Positions 41,377 to 52,205 of a stretch of 64,000 nucleotides of DNA are shown here, in pieces. The notes under the pieces were generated by a model. That model was not told where the DNA came from. It saw only the letters and a program-made list of their open reading frames with translations, and made no database searches. The position numbers and the translations under genes are program-made. Every line of letters begins with the position of its first letter. Within the stretch, counting starts at the first letter, position 1. The DNA comes from Adenophora triphylla var. japonica (lineage: Eukaryota; Streptophyta; Magnoliopsida; Asterales; Campanulaceae): assembly GCA_022495995.1 (NCBI GenBank), contig JAFEMH010000744.1, positions 372,001-436,000 on the forward strand, in the 5' to 3' direction.

Positions 41377-44096
41377 CTACTCAGAGTCCTGCTCGTCATC
41401 TGAGCACTCGAAATACTGCCCCGCCGCAGCCGGATCCACCGAGGACAGGTAATCTCCAAATTCCTCAAGGCGGGTATACGAGAAAGGCCGCCTCCGCGCA
41501 TGTTTCCCCGAGGACTCTCCTTGTTCGTGCCCCGAGTATGAAGAGTGACGAGCTCCGAACCCTGCCGTCTCACCAGAGAACTGGCCAAACCCCTGAATAA
41601 AGCCTGCCCCGCCAGTCGCGGAGGCAGACGAGTCTCTCGCTGTAGACGACCTAGATGGCATCGGCTCATGTACAGCCGCACTCCTCCGGGAACTACATCG
41701 CAGGAACTCCACGAGTCTCTTGGCGTAGTCGGCTATCCCATCCATACGCCTCACGGCCTGGTTGTAAGTACGACTAGACACCTGCAAATCAGGAAAGCCG
41801 TCAAAAGACAAACATACAGCACAGATGCAACATTTGCAGAATGCTACTATCAAGTACAGAAAGTCAAATCAAAACACTCACCAAAGCGTTGGGGTCCACT
41901 CTGTACCGAAGCCTCGTCTCCTCCGAAATAGGGATCACCAATCGCTTGCGAGAACCATCAGGCCCCTCATACGCCAGCCTAGGGCGAGGGAGCGGGTAGT
42001 CCCGGGGATATGCGGAGCCCTCGCCCTCCCTGTGCAACAACTGCGGGCTCCTCAGCCACTTCCTCATGAAGATGTCATAGTCGGCACCCTCTATGATAAA
42101 CTCGATATAGAACACGCCCTGTCTGTACCGCTGCAAATCCTCCATCGGTATCAGCAAAGGATACTGCATGTGTGGAGGTGGATCCATCGGAACCAAAGGA
42201 AGGGACCCCGGACCATGCTGAAAGGTCACCCTCTCCCCCAAGTACATCGCATCGCAATGAAGCCCCACCAGCAGCTTCCGCCGACGTGTGACCTCCCTAG
42301 CAGCCTGGACCACAAAAACATTAATCCGATTCCACCAAGTCAGCTGGATCCGCCCAGAAAACTCTCGGCTCATGGCCAGAGACACCTCCTCATAAGTCAG
42401 CCGAGTACCATCCCTCGACGTTGCCGGCTTCTTCGTCGCCTTCTGCCAAATCAACATGGCAGGGAACAAGGATGCATACTCCTCCCTGGTCTCCCACCTT
42501 TGCGGGTGGAACACCTCTCAAAACCACACCTGTCAAACACATGAAAAGTTATGTCAGCTACACAACAGATACATACGAGTACAAATGAGACAAGGAAGAG
42601 AAAAAGACGGGAACTTATGTCCAAGGCAAACACAAAGCAGCACATAGTGTTCTCCTCTCCCCTTGAGAACCTATCCAAAGCATGGTAGAGCTCGGCCAGA
42701 CCAGCCTCTCCCCATGGGAACCCTCTCATGGCGTCCAGATCAGTCAGCGAGACAAGCAGAGCAAAGTGACATGATGTGTCAGTAGTGGGAAACAGGGTAG
42801 CTGACAAAGCGAACCATAAGAACCCCCGAGCCAGGCGGTCTGTTGTCATCCTCGGAGACCCCTCCAAATACTCCTCAATACCCCTCCTCAGATGAGCCTC
42901 CATCGGCCCATACCGAATACCCAAGCCCCTGGCATCGGTAATGTCAAAACCCAGCAGCTCCGACAACTGCCCCGGGGTGTAGCCATCCACCCACACAAGT
43001 GTGTTGACCCAGAATGGCAACCCCGTAATTGCCGCAAAGTCAGTGGGAGTCACAGTCGCCTCCCCCCACCTGAAGTGAAAAGTGTGGGTCGTGTCCCACC
43101 AGTACTCGCTCAGGGCAACATGAAAAACCCTCGCCCTTTGCGTCGAAGCCACCGCGGCTACTGCGCTGATAAATCCAGCCAAACCAGAGTCAACCACAAA
43201 CTGCTGTGGTCTCCTCTCTCCTTCCCGAGCCTCGTCTGGGAGTATCTCCCACAGCTCTCTAACCGCCTCAAAGGCTCCCCTTCTCTTCAAGTTACGGACA
43301 TTAACCGGCCCTCGCCCCTACAGGTGAACACAGCAAAAGTACGTTACTAAAAAACGACATCTACCAGAATGCACAAACGCGTGTCGAAATGATGAAACAC
43401 AGATATAGTTCATATTTCCTAAAATATTTCCATCCCGGTTGGAGTATTAACGGTCCAAAATTCCCAAAAGAAAGTACAAACGTTTAAGAAAAATCCGTCG
43501 AATTCGGAACTTTCAAAACATTTCGAAAAATCCGTCGAATTCGGAACTTTCAAAACATTTTGAAAAATCCGTCGAATTCGGATCTTTCAAGACATTTCGA
43601 AAAATCCGTCGAATTCGGAACTTTCAAAACATTTCGAAAAATCCGTCGAAGTCGGAACTTTCAATCATTTCGAACATTTCGAAAAATTACTCCGTCCTAA
43701 ATTAAACTTACTTTAATTTCGGAAAACACCTCTAGGCATGGAATTTTGCAACCAAAATTTTTATGTTATCTACCCATGATGTCAATTGAACTAAACTCTA
43801 GTCAATTTTGACAAAGGCACATAGCAAAGTCAAAAGCCCCAATTCGGGCACCAAGAACCCTAACTCATTTCTAATCAAATTCCTAAAATTTAAAGAATAC
43901 ACATTCTGAAAATTAACGGAATTTAGAGGATGCTTACCTGTCTTTCGATCCCTTCCTTGGACTTATGAGTGTCCCGAGCCGGATAAAACTCGGTTGGATT
44001 CATGGGAAGAGCGGTGGTCCAAATGGTCCTCACCAACCTCGCTCTCTCGTTGTCGGTCCTCCTATGGCGAGCCCTTAGTTCCAAACCGGCATCCAT
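41377..44096 (-). pseudogene. Element B antisense gene 2: four-exon plant mobile domain (PMD) gene, decayed
   Basis: Probable exons (- strand): 44096-43938, 43317-42619, about 42534-41882, 41781-41377. The GT-AG joins keep phase: exon 1 is 53 codons (MDAGLELRARHRRTDNERAR..), exon 2 is 233 codons. Exon 2 carries the PMD hallmarks HVALSEYWWDTTHTFHF, TVTPTDFAAITGLPFWV and RAFLWFALSATLFPTTD-like motifs. Exon 3 continues (SREFSGRIQLTWWNRINVFV) and exon 4 is Ser/Gly rich and acidic at its end. Two lesions: the exon 2 donor reads ATAAGT where GTAAGT is expected (42613-42618), and a TGA lies at the start of exon 3. Intron 1 contains a minisatellite. PMD is known both in plant nuclear genes and in transposons; the role here is unknown. 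Confidence 0.75.
43482..43690. repeat. 37-bp minisatellite in intron 1 of the PMD gene
   Basis: Five to six copies of a unit with 'aaaaatccgtcgaattcgg' and 'aactttcaaaacatttcg'. It is located wholly between exon 1 (43938) and exon 2 (43317), so it would be spliced out. Confidence 0.85.
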
Positions 44097-44394
44097 GATG
44101 ATTTTCCCTCGAAGATTCGAACAAAACTCGCGAAATGGGGAGGATTTTTTCTCTCTTTTCTCTCTTCTCTCGCCTGAAAATATGGTGAAAAGCCACTGGT
44201 TTGCGTCAGCCTGTTGCTGATTTGAACCTGGTCAAATTCAGTCTCAGTCCGGCCGGACTCTTTTGCAGCTGAAAAGATTCCTTGCTACTTTGGCCCCTCA
44301 GCTCTCACAATTTCAATTTTACCCCTTTTGGCCCCCAAAAGTGTAAAATTTCCCCAAGTTAGAAATTTCTAACACCCCCTCCCCGAGGTTAACT
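44097..44394 (-). promoter_or_regulatory. Upstream region of the element B PMD gene
   Basis: Non-coding. A 14-bp dyad agtccggccggact (44246-44259) lies 150 bp upstream of the ATG; the same dyad type stands in the element B LTR (46288-46303 and 46381-46394) and upstream of antisense ORF 1 (29059-29072). A CT-rich run (44140-44170) precedes the ATG. No TATA box was assigned. Confidence 0.45.
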
Positions 44395-44650
44395 CCCGTT
44401 AGTTTTCGCTAACGTCCCGTCTCCAGACGTTAAATTTTCAGTTAGTTTTCACTAACGTTTCGTCTCCAGACGTTAAATCTCAAACCGTCTCCAGACGTTA
44501 AATTTTCAGTTAGTTTTCACTAACGTTCCGTCTCCAGTCGTTAAATTTTCAGTTAGTTTTCACCAACGTTTCGTCTCCAGACGTTAAATCTCAAACCGTC
44601 TTCGGACGTTAACTCACAATTCCGTCTCTAGACGTCAAAATTCTCATTGG
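44395..44650. repeat. Element B 40-bp minisatellite with cgtctccagacg dyads
   Basis: About seven copies of the dyad cgtct-cc-agacg alternating with 'agttagttttcactaacg', itself an inverted pair (gttag/ctaac). The unit period is about 40 bp with one shortened version. Confidence 0.8.
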
Positions 44651-45124
44651 TTTTCACCAACATTCACTTCTCCGGCCTCCAGTCGTAAGCCCGACCATCT
44701 CATTTCAGCGGCCATCAAGGTAAGCACGCACAACAATCCCTCTTCGGCTGCCATAGTAAGCCCGAGCATCTTTTCACTCCAGCAAGTGAACGTTCACTTC
44801 CCCGGTCGCCAGTCGTAAGCCCGAAAACTCCTCCCCAGCAGGATCCTAATACCATCCGCCTAAGAAGAAACGTCAATCAATCCTCCTAGTTCTATAAGAA
44901 CTCTGGGCACTTTTCCCCAGAAATGTGTCAGTCTCTCCCGAGACCACATCCCGTTCCTAACCCCATCGTTAGAACGTCCATCCTTCCATGTTGTTATGAC
45001 ATCCATTTGATGCAGCCATTCCCGTCATTTCCACCATATCCCCAGCAAATAAAACCTGACCGTCATCATAAGTCCAGCACCCAAGGCACGAATGCCTTCA
45101 TCACAGGACAAACATGTCCTCATT

Positions 45125-45690
45125 ATCTCGGTCTGAGGTGCCACACGCCCTCGAAAGTTTCAGTAATCCCGGTCTGAGGCGTCACACGCCCTCGAAAGTT
45201 TTAGTAATCTCGGTCTGAGGAGCCATACTCCCTCGAAAGTTTCAGTAATCTCGGTCTGAGGTGCCACACGCCCTCGAATGTTTCAGTAATCTCGGTCTGA
45301 GGCACCACACGCCCTCGAATGTCCTCGTAATCTCGGTCTGAGGTGCCACACGACCTCAAATGTTTCAGTAATCTCGGTCTGAGGTGCCACACGCCCTCAA
45401 AAGTTTCAGTAATCTTGGTCAGAGGCACCCACGCCCTCGTATGTTTCAGTAATCTCGGTCTAAGGCGCCACGTAAGTTTCAATAATATCGATCTAAGGCG
45501 CCACACGCCCCCGAAGGTTTCAGAAATCTTAGGTTCTGACGCCTCACAATAGTCTCCATTCAGGTTCAGATACCTCGCAATGGTCCCACTCAGGTTCAGA
45601 CACCTCACAATAGTCTCCATTCAGGTTCAGATACCTCGCAATGGTCCCACTCAGGTTCAGACGCCTCACAACAGTCTCACTTAGTTCAAG
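45125..45690. repeat. Element B 41-bp and 29-bp minisatellites
   Basis: About ten 41-bp units built on 'ctcggtctgaggtgccacac' run from 45125 to about 45520, followed by about five copies of a 29-30-bp unit with 'aggttcagatacctcgcaat' to 45690. The spacer 44651-45124 has no gene. Confidence 0.85.
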
Positions 45691-45885
45691 GTCCCCACGC
45701 ACGGCTCCTTGCACCTACGAACTACAATCGGCTTGATTCCCGCTTGGGATACGTAGGATTCCTTTCGCTAAGGGTCTAGCTAGTTGACCTCTCAGGTCTC
45801 TTCAAGTAAGGCATTCCCCGATTTGGATCCTTATCTTTTTCAACGACCCCACTTCCTTCGAAAGTGACGTCACTGAGGGGCTAAC
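45691..45885 (+). other. Element B LTR-proximal region and polypurine tract
   Basis: It contains one gatacgtagg copy (about 45748-45757) in the same setting as in elements A and C. The purine tract cactgagggg (45871-45880) precedes the LTR by five bases and would prime plus-strand DNA. Confidence 0.65.
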
Positions 45886-46410
45886 TGTAAGTACCCAAAT
45901 CCGGATCATCAAAATTCATTAAAAGTTAATCGGAATCCATTAACTGGCCCGCTCCAGGTTAACCGGAACCCGTTAAGCTCCCCGTTCTCAAGTCAACAAG
46001 ACGTCCCGGGACTGCCCCATGCATCCCAACGTCAAAGCGTACTCAACACACGTTATCACACGTAAAAGTACAACTTCTCCCGAAAAATGCACTTTTCGGC
46101 ATTTTCCGGGGGCGTTTCGGACATTTTCCGGACAGTTATTTAAAAAACGGACAAAACCGGGAATAATGGCACGAAAAACCATGCCCTGGTGAGTCACAGG
46201 GACACGTGGCACACATGCCACAGCCCTCCGGTCAACATCAATCAGATTTCAGAGTGAAAATGCCAAAATACCCCTGAGATGTTGTCACAGTCCGTTCGGA
46301 CTGTTTTTCAGGCAAAACAGAATTGCCAGCAAGTCCTGCCAATTTCAAAAATACCACAAAACCCCCTGAAATTCAGCATAAGTCCGTCCGGACTCTTTTG
46401 CATTTTCACC

Positions 46411-46420
46411 CTATAAATAC
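46411..46420 (+). promoter_or_regulatory. TATA box of the element B LTR promoter
   Basis: The ctataaatac box is about 525 bp into the LTR, 17 bp downstream of a dyad agtccgtccggact. The same arrangement (dyad then TATA) occurs in element A at 17569-17610. Confidence 0.6.
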
Positions 46421-47474
46421 AGAAGGCTGTCAAACATTTTAAAAAAAGAAAAAAATTATCCATTTTCACCATAGCCACGGCCCAAACACATTTCACCCTC
46501 TCTCGAGCCCCGTTTTGCCTTGATTTATGTGAAAACTTCGTATTTCAACCAAATACAAACCAAACAACCTCGAAACACCTTTCTAAACACTAAACCGTTT
46601 CCCGTATACATCAATCGAGCCAAAAGAGTCAACCCCTAGCCATAGGTAACACTCTCTCTCCCCAAACACTCGTTCCGTCTCGGTTTATGCGCCAGTCGCT
46701 ACAACCGTTTCGGGCAAAAGTCATTGAAATGTAGACGTCACCGTCAACGGTGTTCGATACGTTTTAGTCCAAGATCCTCTTCTCTTCCCGTAAGAGAAGT
46801 AATCTCGGGTTAAAACGGCGTTCCGGCCCCGTTTCTTTACTTTTAATGTCATTTAACAATTCCGGATCGTTTGATCCGTTGAACGTCATTTACTTTACGC
46901 AACTTTATAGTCCGAACCGTTCGGTTCGTGATAGCCATTTACAATTCCGGATCGTTTGATCCGTTGAACGTCATTTAAATTACGCACCTTTAAAATTCGG
47001 ATCGTTTGATTCCGTTGACACCTCATTTTAAATACTGTCATTTACAAGTTCGAGCCATTTGGCTCGTGATAGTATTTACTTATCAAAGTCCGAGTCGCAA
47101 AACGATTCATTGATCGCATATCATTTAATGCTTTTTTTCCCGTAAAATCGCTAACAATGTAATGCTCGGTTCAAAACCGGAGTTCGACATTCGAACTCTC
47201 TTTCAAAACGCGCAAAGTGACATTTGGCATCCAAACGATCATCTTTAAAACTCAAAACCCGACGTTTGACATTAAAACGCTTTTTTCTTAAGAGTCAACA
47301 TTTGACACTTAAGTTAAAAGTTCAAAACTCGTCACTCGCACCTCTTTTCCTAAAAACTCCAAAACCGACATTTGTCATTCAAACGCTCGCCTTTTCTAAA
47401 AAATCACAAAATCAACGTTTGACATTCAAACCAAGATTAAGCTTGTCATTCAAGCCCCCATTTTAAAAATGCAG

Positions 47475-47497
47475 ACACACACACACACACACACACA
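47475..47497. repeat. (ac)n microsatellite
   Basis: About eleven ac units in the downstream half of the element B LTR. Confidence 0.9.
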
Positions 47498-47851
47498 TTT
47501 TCGAGAAAGGTAGAAAGACTCGTCATACGAGGCGTTTCAGGTGATCTCAAAACACTCTTCCCGAAACGTAACGTGACCTCCGAACCTAACAATCTCTGAT
47601 ACTAAAAAAGCCTTTTGTCATGTTTTTGCTACCAATAAAAATGACACCCCTTTTCAAAGCCTTTTCCAAGTTTTTGCTACCAATAAAAATGACACCTTTT
47701 TCACTAAGCCGTTTTTCAACGTTTGGGCTCAAAATACAAAACTGCGTGGCGACTCCTCTCCTTCCCAAAAGCGAGGTCCCAAACATCTTCCCGCGAAAGA
47801 CAACCGCTTCGCTCTGCGCGAAGCCCCGCGCCGCGAATCCGGGTAATTTCA

Positions 47852-48413
47852 CTAATATTAACCCCTGTTTTGTATCTTATTTAATATTTTAGTGTATTTA
47901 TTAAAATTTACTGTTAGATAAAAAAAACTACATTAATAGTCTAATCATAACCCCCGTTTTATATCTTATTCAATATTAATTTTATCATTTGTTATCTTCA
48001 TTCTCTGATAAATAAATAATCAAGTTTTCTCCACGATCGACATTGTAAAGTGTTTTTATTCATTCGACTTTCCTTTTAAACACCCGCATCTTTCGCTCTT
48101 CTTTTGTGATCACGAAAAATTTAAATAAATCTGGTAATGAGTTACGTTCTAAATCGTGGTTTGAACCGTAGTCTAAACCATTGAATTTACCGTGGTTTGA
48201 ACCACATAATTGAACCGTGGTTTGAAACAAATCGAACCATACCATAACGGTTTGATTCGGTTCAGTTTAATTTTTTTTCATGATTCGGTTCAGTTTGAAA
48301 AATTTTCAAACCGATTACTATTGTTTCAATCCGTAAATTCTTCCAAACCAAACCATTTACACCCCTATTTCGACTTTCTTGATCCTGGATTTTGGATTGT
48401 TGATGTATATGTT
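47852..48413. other. AT-rich non-coding segment; possible remains of a hAT end
   Basis: No gene. A unit 'taacccctgttttgtatcttattt' at 47858 recurs with changes at 47948. Bases 48130-48370 contain many 'tttgaaccgtgg' and 'ggttcgattt' type inverted stretches and end in accatttacacccct (48355-48369), which looks like the terminus of a hAT-related element. I found no matching left end. Confidence 0.4.
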
Positions 48414-48421
48414 ATGGAGGA

Positions 48422-51400
48422 TAGAGGTGGCCGGTTCGGTTAACCGGCGGTTTACGGTTACCGAACCGGCGGTTCCAACCTTGGAAATGTTGAACCGAAA
48501 CCGAACCGGTTAACATGCTAATCCGATTACGGTTTTCCGGTTAGATCGGTTTTTCGGTCTATCCGGTTAACCGGTTTTTAATTTTTATTTTTTTTAAATT
48601 AGGTTTTTAAAAGAAATTTTTAACAAAATTAAAAACATTTACGAATTTTTTTTATTTTCTAACAGTTTTTAAATAAAAAAGTTAACTTTTTAACAGTTTT
48701 TTGAAGAAACAGTTAACTTTTTAACAGTTTCGTTTAAGTTCTATACTGTATATTAACATTTTTTTTGGATAAAGAAGACTATTTTTTATGTTGGTTAGTC
48801 CTGAATTTTTTTGCAAAAATGTATATAAAAAAAGTTATGAATTTTGAAAGAAATAAAACTTAACTTTTTTAAAAGAAACGAAAGTATATAAAAGAAAAAA
48901 GGGACGGTACCCTTAAATTTTATTAATTAAAATAAAATTACAAAGAGGGGGACAACCAACCTTACTCTTTTATAAATAAGGGGGACATTTACTAGCCTTT
49001 ACCTCAACCTAACTATTACAATTAAAAAAAAAACCAAATCTAAAGTCTAAACTAATCTAATTAAAATAAAAATTAATCTAAAACATCATTCATTCATAAA
49101 TCATCACTACTTTCCGTGGAGTCCTCGACATCGTATTGATGTTTTGAATCCGATAATAAACGATCCTCTTCATAAGGAAAGTCTTGTTGTCTTTTTTCTT
49201 CTCTAACCCAATCGCCAAGTAAGAGTTGATGTTCCAAGTTTTCACTAGTTAGTTGGAAACGTCTTTCTTCCAAAACATTTCCTCCAACCTTAAATGCCGA
49301 TTCAACCGCCACCGTTGAAGTTAGAGAGGCTAAGACTTCTTTTGCAACTATTGAAAGTAAATGGTAAATTTTTTTCCTTCTTGACCACCTTTGTAAAACA
49401 TCAAATTCATTTGAATTTGGGTCTTGATTTAATTCAAAATTGGTAGTGACATATGTTTCTAACTCCATGGAAATGTTTGATAATGATGAAGATGAACCTT
49501 GAGAAGGACCACGTTTTACTATACAAATTTGCAAAAAAACTATATGGATCTCCACTAGAAGAACTTCGTTGAAAAATAGAGGAAGGATCTTCATGTTGTT
49601 GACTTTGAGAAGGGTTTCCATATAAGGCATTATAATTGTTAAAAAGGTTAACCAAATCATATTTTGTATTTCGAACAATGATTGACGAAAGTTCATTATC
49701 ACTGTCACTATCGGGATATAACTTCAAATAATAATAAGCTACAATGCACTCTAAATCATCTAATTTAACTCAGTGATCTAATAACTTTGCAACCAAAAAG
49801 AGAGACGGAATATTATCAAAATATTTAAGCCACTTTTCTCTCATGGAAACAATGCATTTTTTTTAAATAGGACATTGTCTTAAATTGTCAAAACTAGTAA
49901 CAACTGCAACACAATGCTCAAGCACCAAAACGGAAGTTGGATAATAAACTCCCGAAAAAGCCAAAGTAGCGGTATTGAAAATCTTTAACAATTCAAATAA
50001 ATTAGTGAATGCATTCCATTGATAAGCAAGTAGAGAATCATTATAGCCAATTGACATACAAAATTGCATAAGGAGATCTTTATAAGCAAAAACATCGGTT
50101 AATATTTTGTAGGTGAAATTTCACCTAGTTGGAACATCGTAAGTAAAATATTTGTCCGCTACACCTTGTTTCTTAAAAATTTTATCCATTTTTGTGTATT
50201 ATTTTTTTTAAGAAATAAATTGAATACATTTTCTAATTTGCTTAACATAAACCTCTAATGCTTCCAAATCATCTCTAACACATAAGTTAATAATATGACA
50301 TAAACATCTAATATGAAAAAACTTACCAGCAAGTGAGGGTTGACAGACGGTAATTAATTCGGGTAAACTAGCCGTATTAGCACTTGCGTTATCAAATGAA
50401 ATAGTAAATATTTTATTCAAAATACCATACTCAACAAAAATCTCAAGCAATTTTGCACAAATATTTTTCACGGAATGCGGTGGCTCAAAATCTTTATAAG
50501 CAATTAATCTTTTTTTGGATAGTCCATGAATTATCTATCCAAAGGCAAGTAATGTCCAAATAAGTATTTCTTTACCAATAATCACTCCAACCATCGGCAC
50601 AAATTGAAACTTTATTTTCTAAATTTGATAAAACACCAATTAAATCTTTTTTATATCTTTTCACCACTATAGTAATATCATGTACGAGATTCGTACGTGG
50701 TACTTTCGCGGCGACGGGATTTAAAGAAAGTCGAACAAAATTTCCATAAAAATCACATCCGCAAAATTAAAAAGAAGGCCTTTAGCGCAAATTAATTTGG
50801 ATAGTTCATCCCTATAAACACACTTATCAAATTTAAAAAGGATGGAAGGGAAAGACGAACCTTGTGCACCCGAACCCGAACTATGTTGATATTCTAACTG
50901 AGTTTGAGTAGTGGAAATGCCAAGTTTCTCGGGATGTTTTGACGCGGTATACCCGTTGAGCGTCCCATGCCCTCTGCCTCTTTTGATTGAGTAAACTTTG
51001 TTACAATAGTTGCAATGTGCTTTAAGATTATAATCATCTTCGGGAGTAATTTTTCTTTTTGTGAAATAGATCGCGAAAGTATCGGATTGCGGCTCTCTTT
51101 CTCTATGAGGTTGTCCCCGACCCCAACCACCTCCCCTAATAGCTCGGCCCCCTACCCCTCCTACTACCACCACTTTCAATTTCAAAAGCTTCTTCTTCCT
51201 CACTTTGTTGGGTATTTGGATTTTGATAATCAAAATCATAGTTGGGGAAGGAAGAACCAACATGTTCCTTGCCTAAATTGCTTCTTCTTTGGTTTGAAGC
51301 CATTTGGGTTAGGAAAAATGAAGATTGAAAATGAAATCTAACTTAAAAATGGATGAAAATGAAGAAAAACACTAATTTCGTTAGAAAACTAACTGAAAAT

Positions 51401-51924
51401 GAGGTAATATTTAATTGGAAATTTGATGAGAGTAAGAGAATATGACAATATGTGAATATTTGAAAGTAAAAGAGAGTAGAAGAGAAAGAGTAAAGAGAAA
51501 TAATGTGGAAATAAAATGGGAGGAGGGATGTGATATTTATAGTTAGTTTTAATGCTTTAATTATTTTTTTGGGTTAATCCGTTAGGAAACTAACTGAAAT
51601 TCTGGAAAGGGGAGGGGGGACAGCCAGACTGACAGACGGTAGGCGGGGGCGGGCACGTGGCAGGCACAGAGGAAGTAGTCGTTGGCGGCCCAGCCCAAGC
51701 CCAACGGTCATATGACCGTTTGAAATTGAATTCAAATATTGCCGGTTTGCAGGTTGAACCGGCTGTTGGACCGGTTTTTTGAACCTCCCAACCGGAATCA
51801 AACCTCCAAAAAATCGGTTTCAGTTAAAATGATCCGGTTCATCGACTTTGATCGATTTTTCACGATTTTGACCGGTTTTGAACCGGCCAATTAGCCGGTA
51901 CTATCCTATTTTTGGCCACCTCTT
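48422..51924 (-). mobile_element. hAT transposon, decayed
   Basis: The termini are tagaggtggcc (48422-48432) and its near complement ggccacctctt (51914-51924), 10 of 11 bases matching. The 8-bp target duplications are atggagga (48414-48421) and acggagga (51925-51932), 7 of 8 matching. Subterminal zones are full of accgg and ggttcgg words (48430-48560; 51735-51905). The single gene inside is on the - strand and is broken. The mismatches in TIR and TSD point to an old insertion. Confidence 0.85.
49094..51303 (-). pseudogene. hAT transposase (RICESLEEPER-like), broken
   Basis: Probable start at 51303 (MASNQRRSNLGKEH). A BED-type zinc finger (C-N-Y-C near 51040; H..H further on) binds DNA in this family. 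The core follows in pieces: LSNLENKVSICADGWSDYW, FTISFDNASANTASLPELI and FHIRCLCHIINLCV (50208-50471), a central piece (49863-50069), then the C-terminal dimerisation region with YHLLSIVAKEVLASLTSTVAVESAF (about 49290-49370). Stops and frameshifts separate the parts (for example near 51140, 50720, 50560, 50100, 49500). Native function would be excision and reinsertion of the element. Confidence 0.85.
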
Positions 51925-51932
51925 ACGGAGGA

Positions 51933-52205
51933 TAGAAAAAATGTTGATGAGCTGATGTTGTGTGTGAGACAAGGCAAATCGGGGTAATATGAGTTTATTG
52001 ACTTTTGGGCGTGGTGCGAGTGCGAAATGATCAAGTTCGGTATATGTAAACCAAAAGCCGTAGGATTGATTTTTCCATTAACTCAATATATGATACAGAT
52101 GTACGATTTGGGAAGAAAGCAAAGTTCTAAATGGTCGTAAACCCCCATTTTCACGAACCCCTATGCCCCATCCCCACCCTTTTTCTTCTCTTCGCTACTC
52201 TACTC
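51933..52205. other. Flank between hAT and the first MITE
   Basis: Ordinary AT-leaning sequence. The stretch to 52140 could continue the open frame left of the hAT at 48370 (both are joined when the hAT and one TSD are removed), but the encoded peptide is not recognised and ends soon. Confidence 0.3.

Larger units (their letters stand above)
19095..47851 (+). mobile_element. Element B: Ty3/Gypsy (Tat-type) retrotransposon, interrupted by S1 and element C
   Basis: Remaining pieces are 19095-22770, 24586-29388 and 41294-47851; the 5' LTR and gag start are beyond the window because element A inserted into B. Coding order: upstream gag/pol part with protease, RT, RNase H, archaeal-type RNase H, integrase, a DUF7745-like antisense ORF, a second antisense spliced plant mobile domain gene, minisatellites, polypurine tract and 3' LTR. 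Removing S1 and element C with one TSD copy restores continuity on both sides, so these pieces are one element. It is more decayed than C. Confidence 0.85.
45886..47851 (+). repeat. Element B 3' LTR
   Basis: It starts TGTAAGTACCCAAATCC, matching the start of the element C LTR. The right end is placed after gggtaatttca (47851) by position and the CA rule; it lacks a confirmed TSD because the element start is outside the window. A TATA box is at 46411-46420 (ctataaatac), with two dyads, cagtccgttcggactg (46288-46303) and agtccgtccggact (46381-46394), upstream. It has a repeated 'ccggatcgtttgatccgttg' motif (46860-47010) and an (ac)n run. There is no gene. Confidence 0.75.

Noticed and set aside
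41545..42544. Long + strand frames opposite the PMD gene
   Set aside because: Shadows of the - strand exons, whose frame, splice sites and domain homology are better.
47224..47466. 80-codon + strand frame in the element B LTR
   Set aside because: Lys/Leu/Phe-rich translation of short repeats in an LTR.
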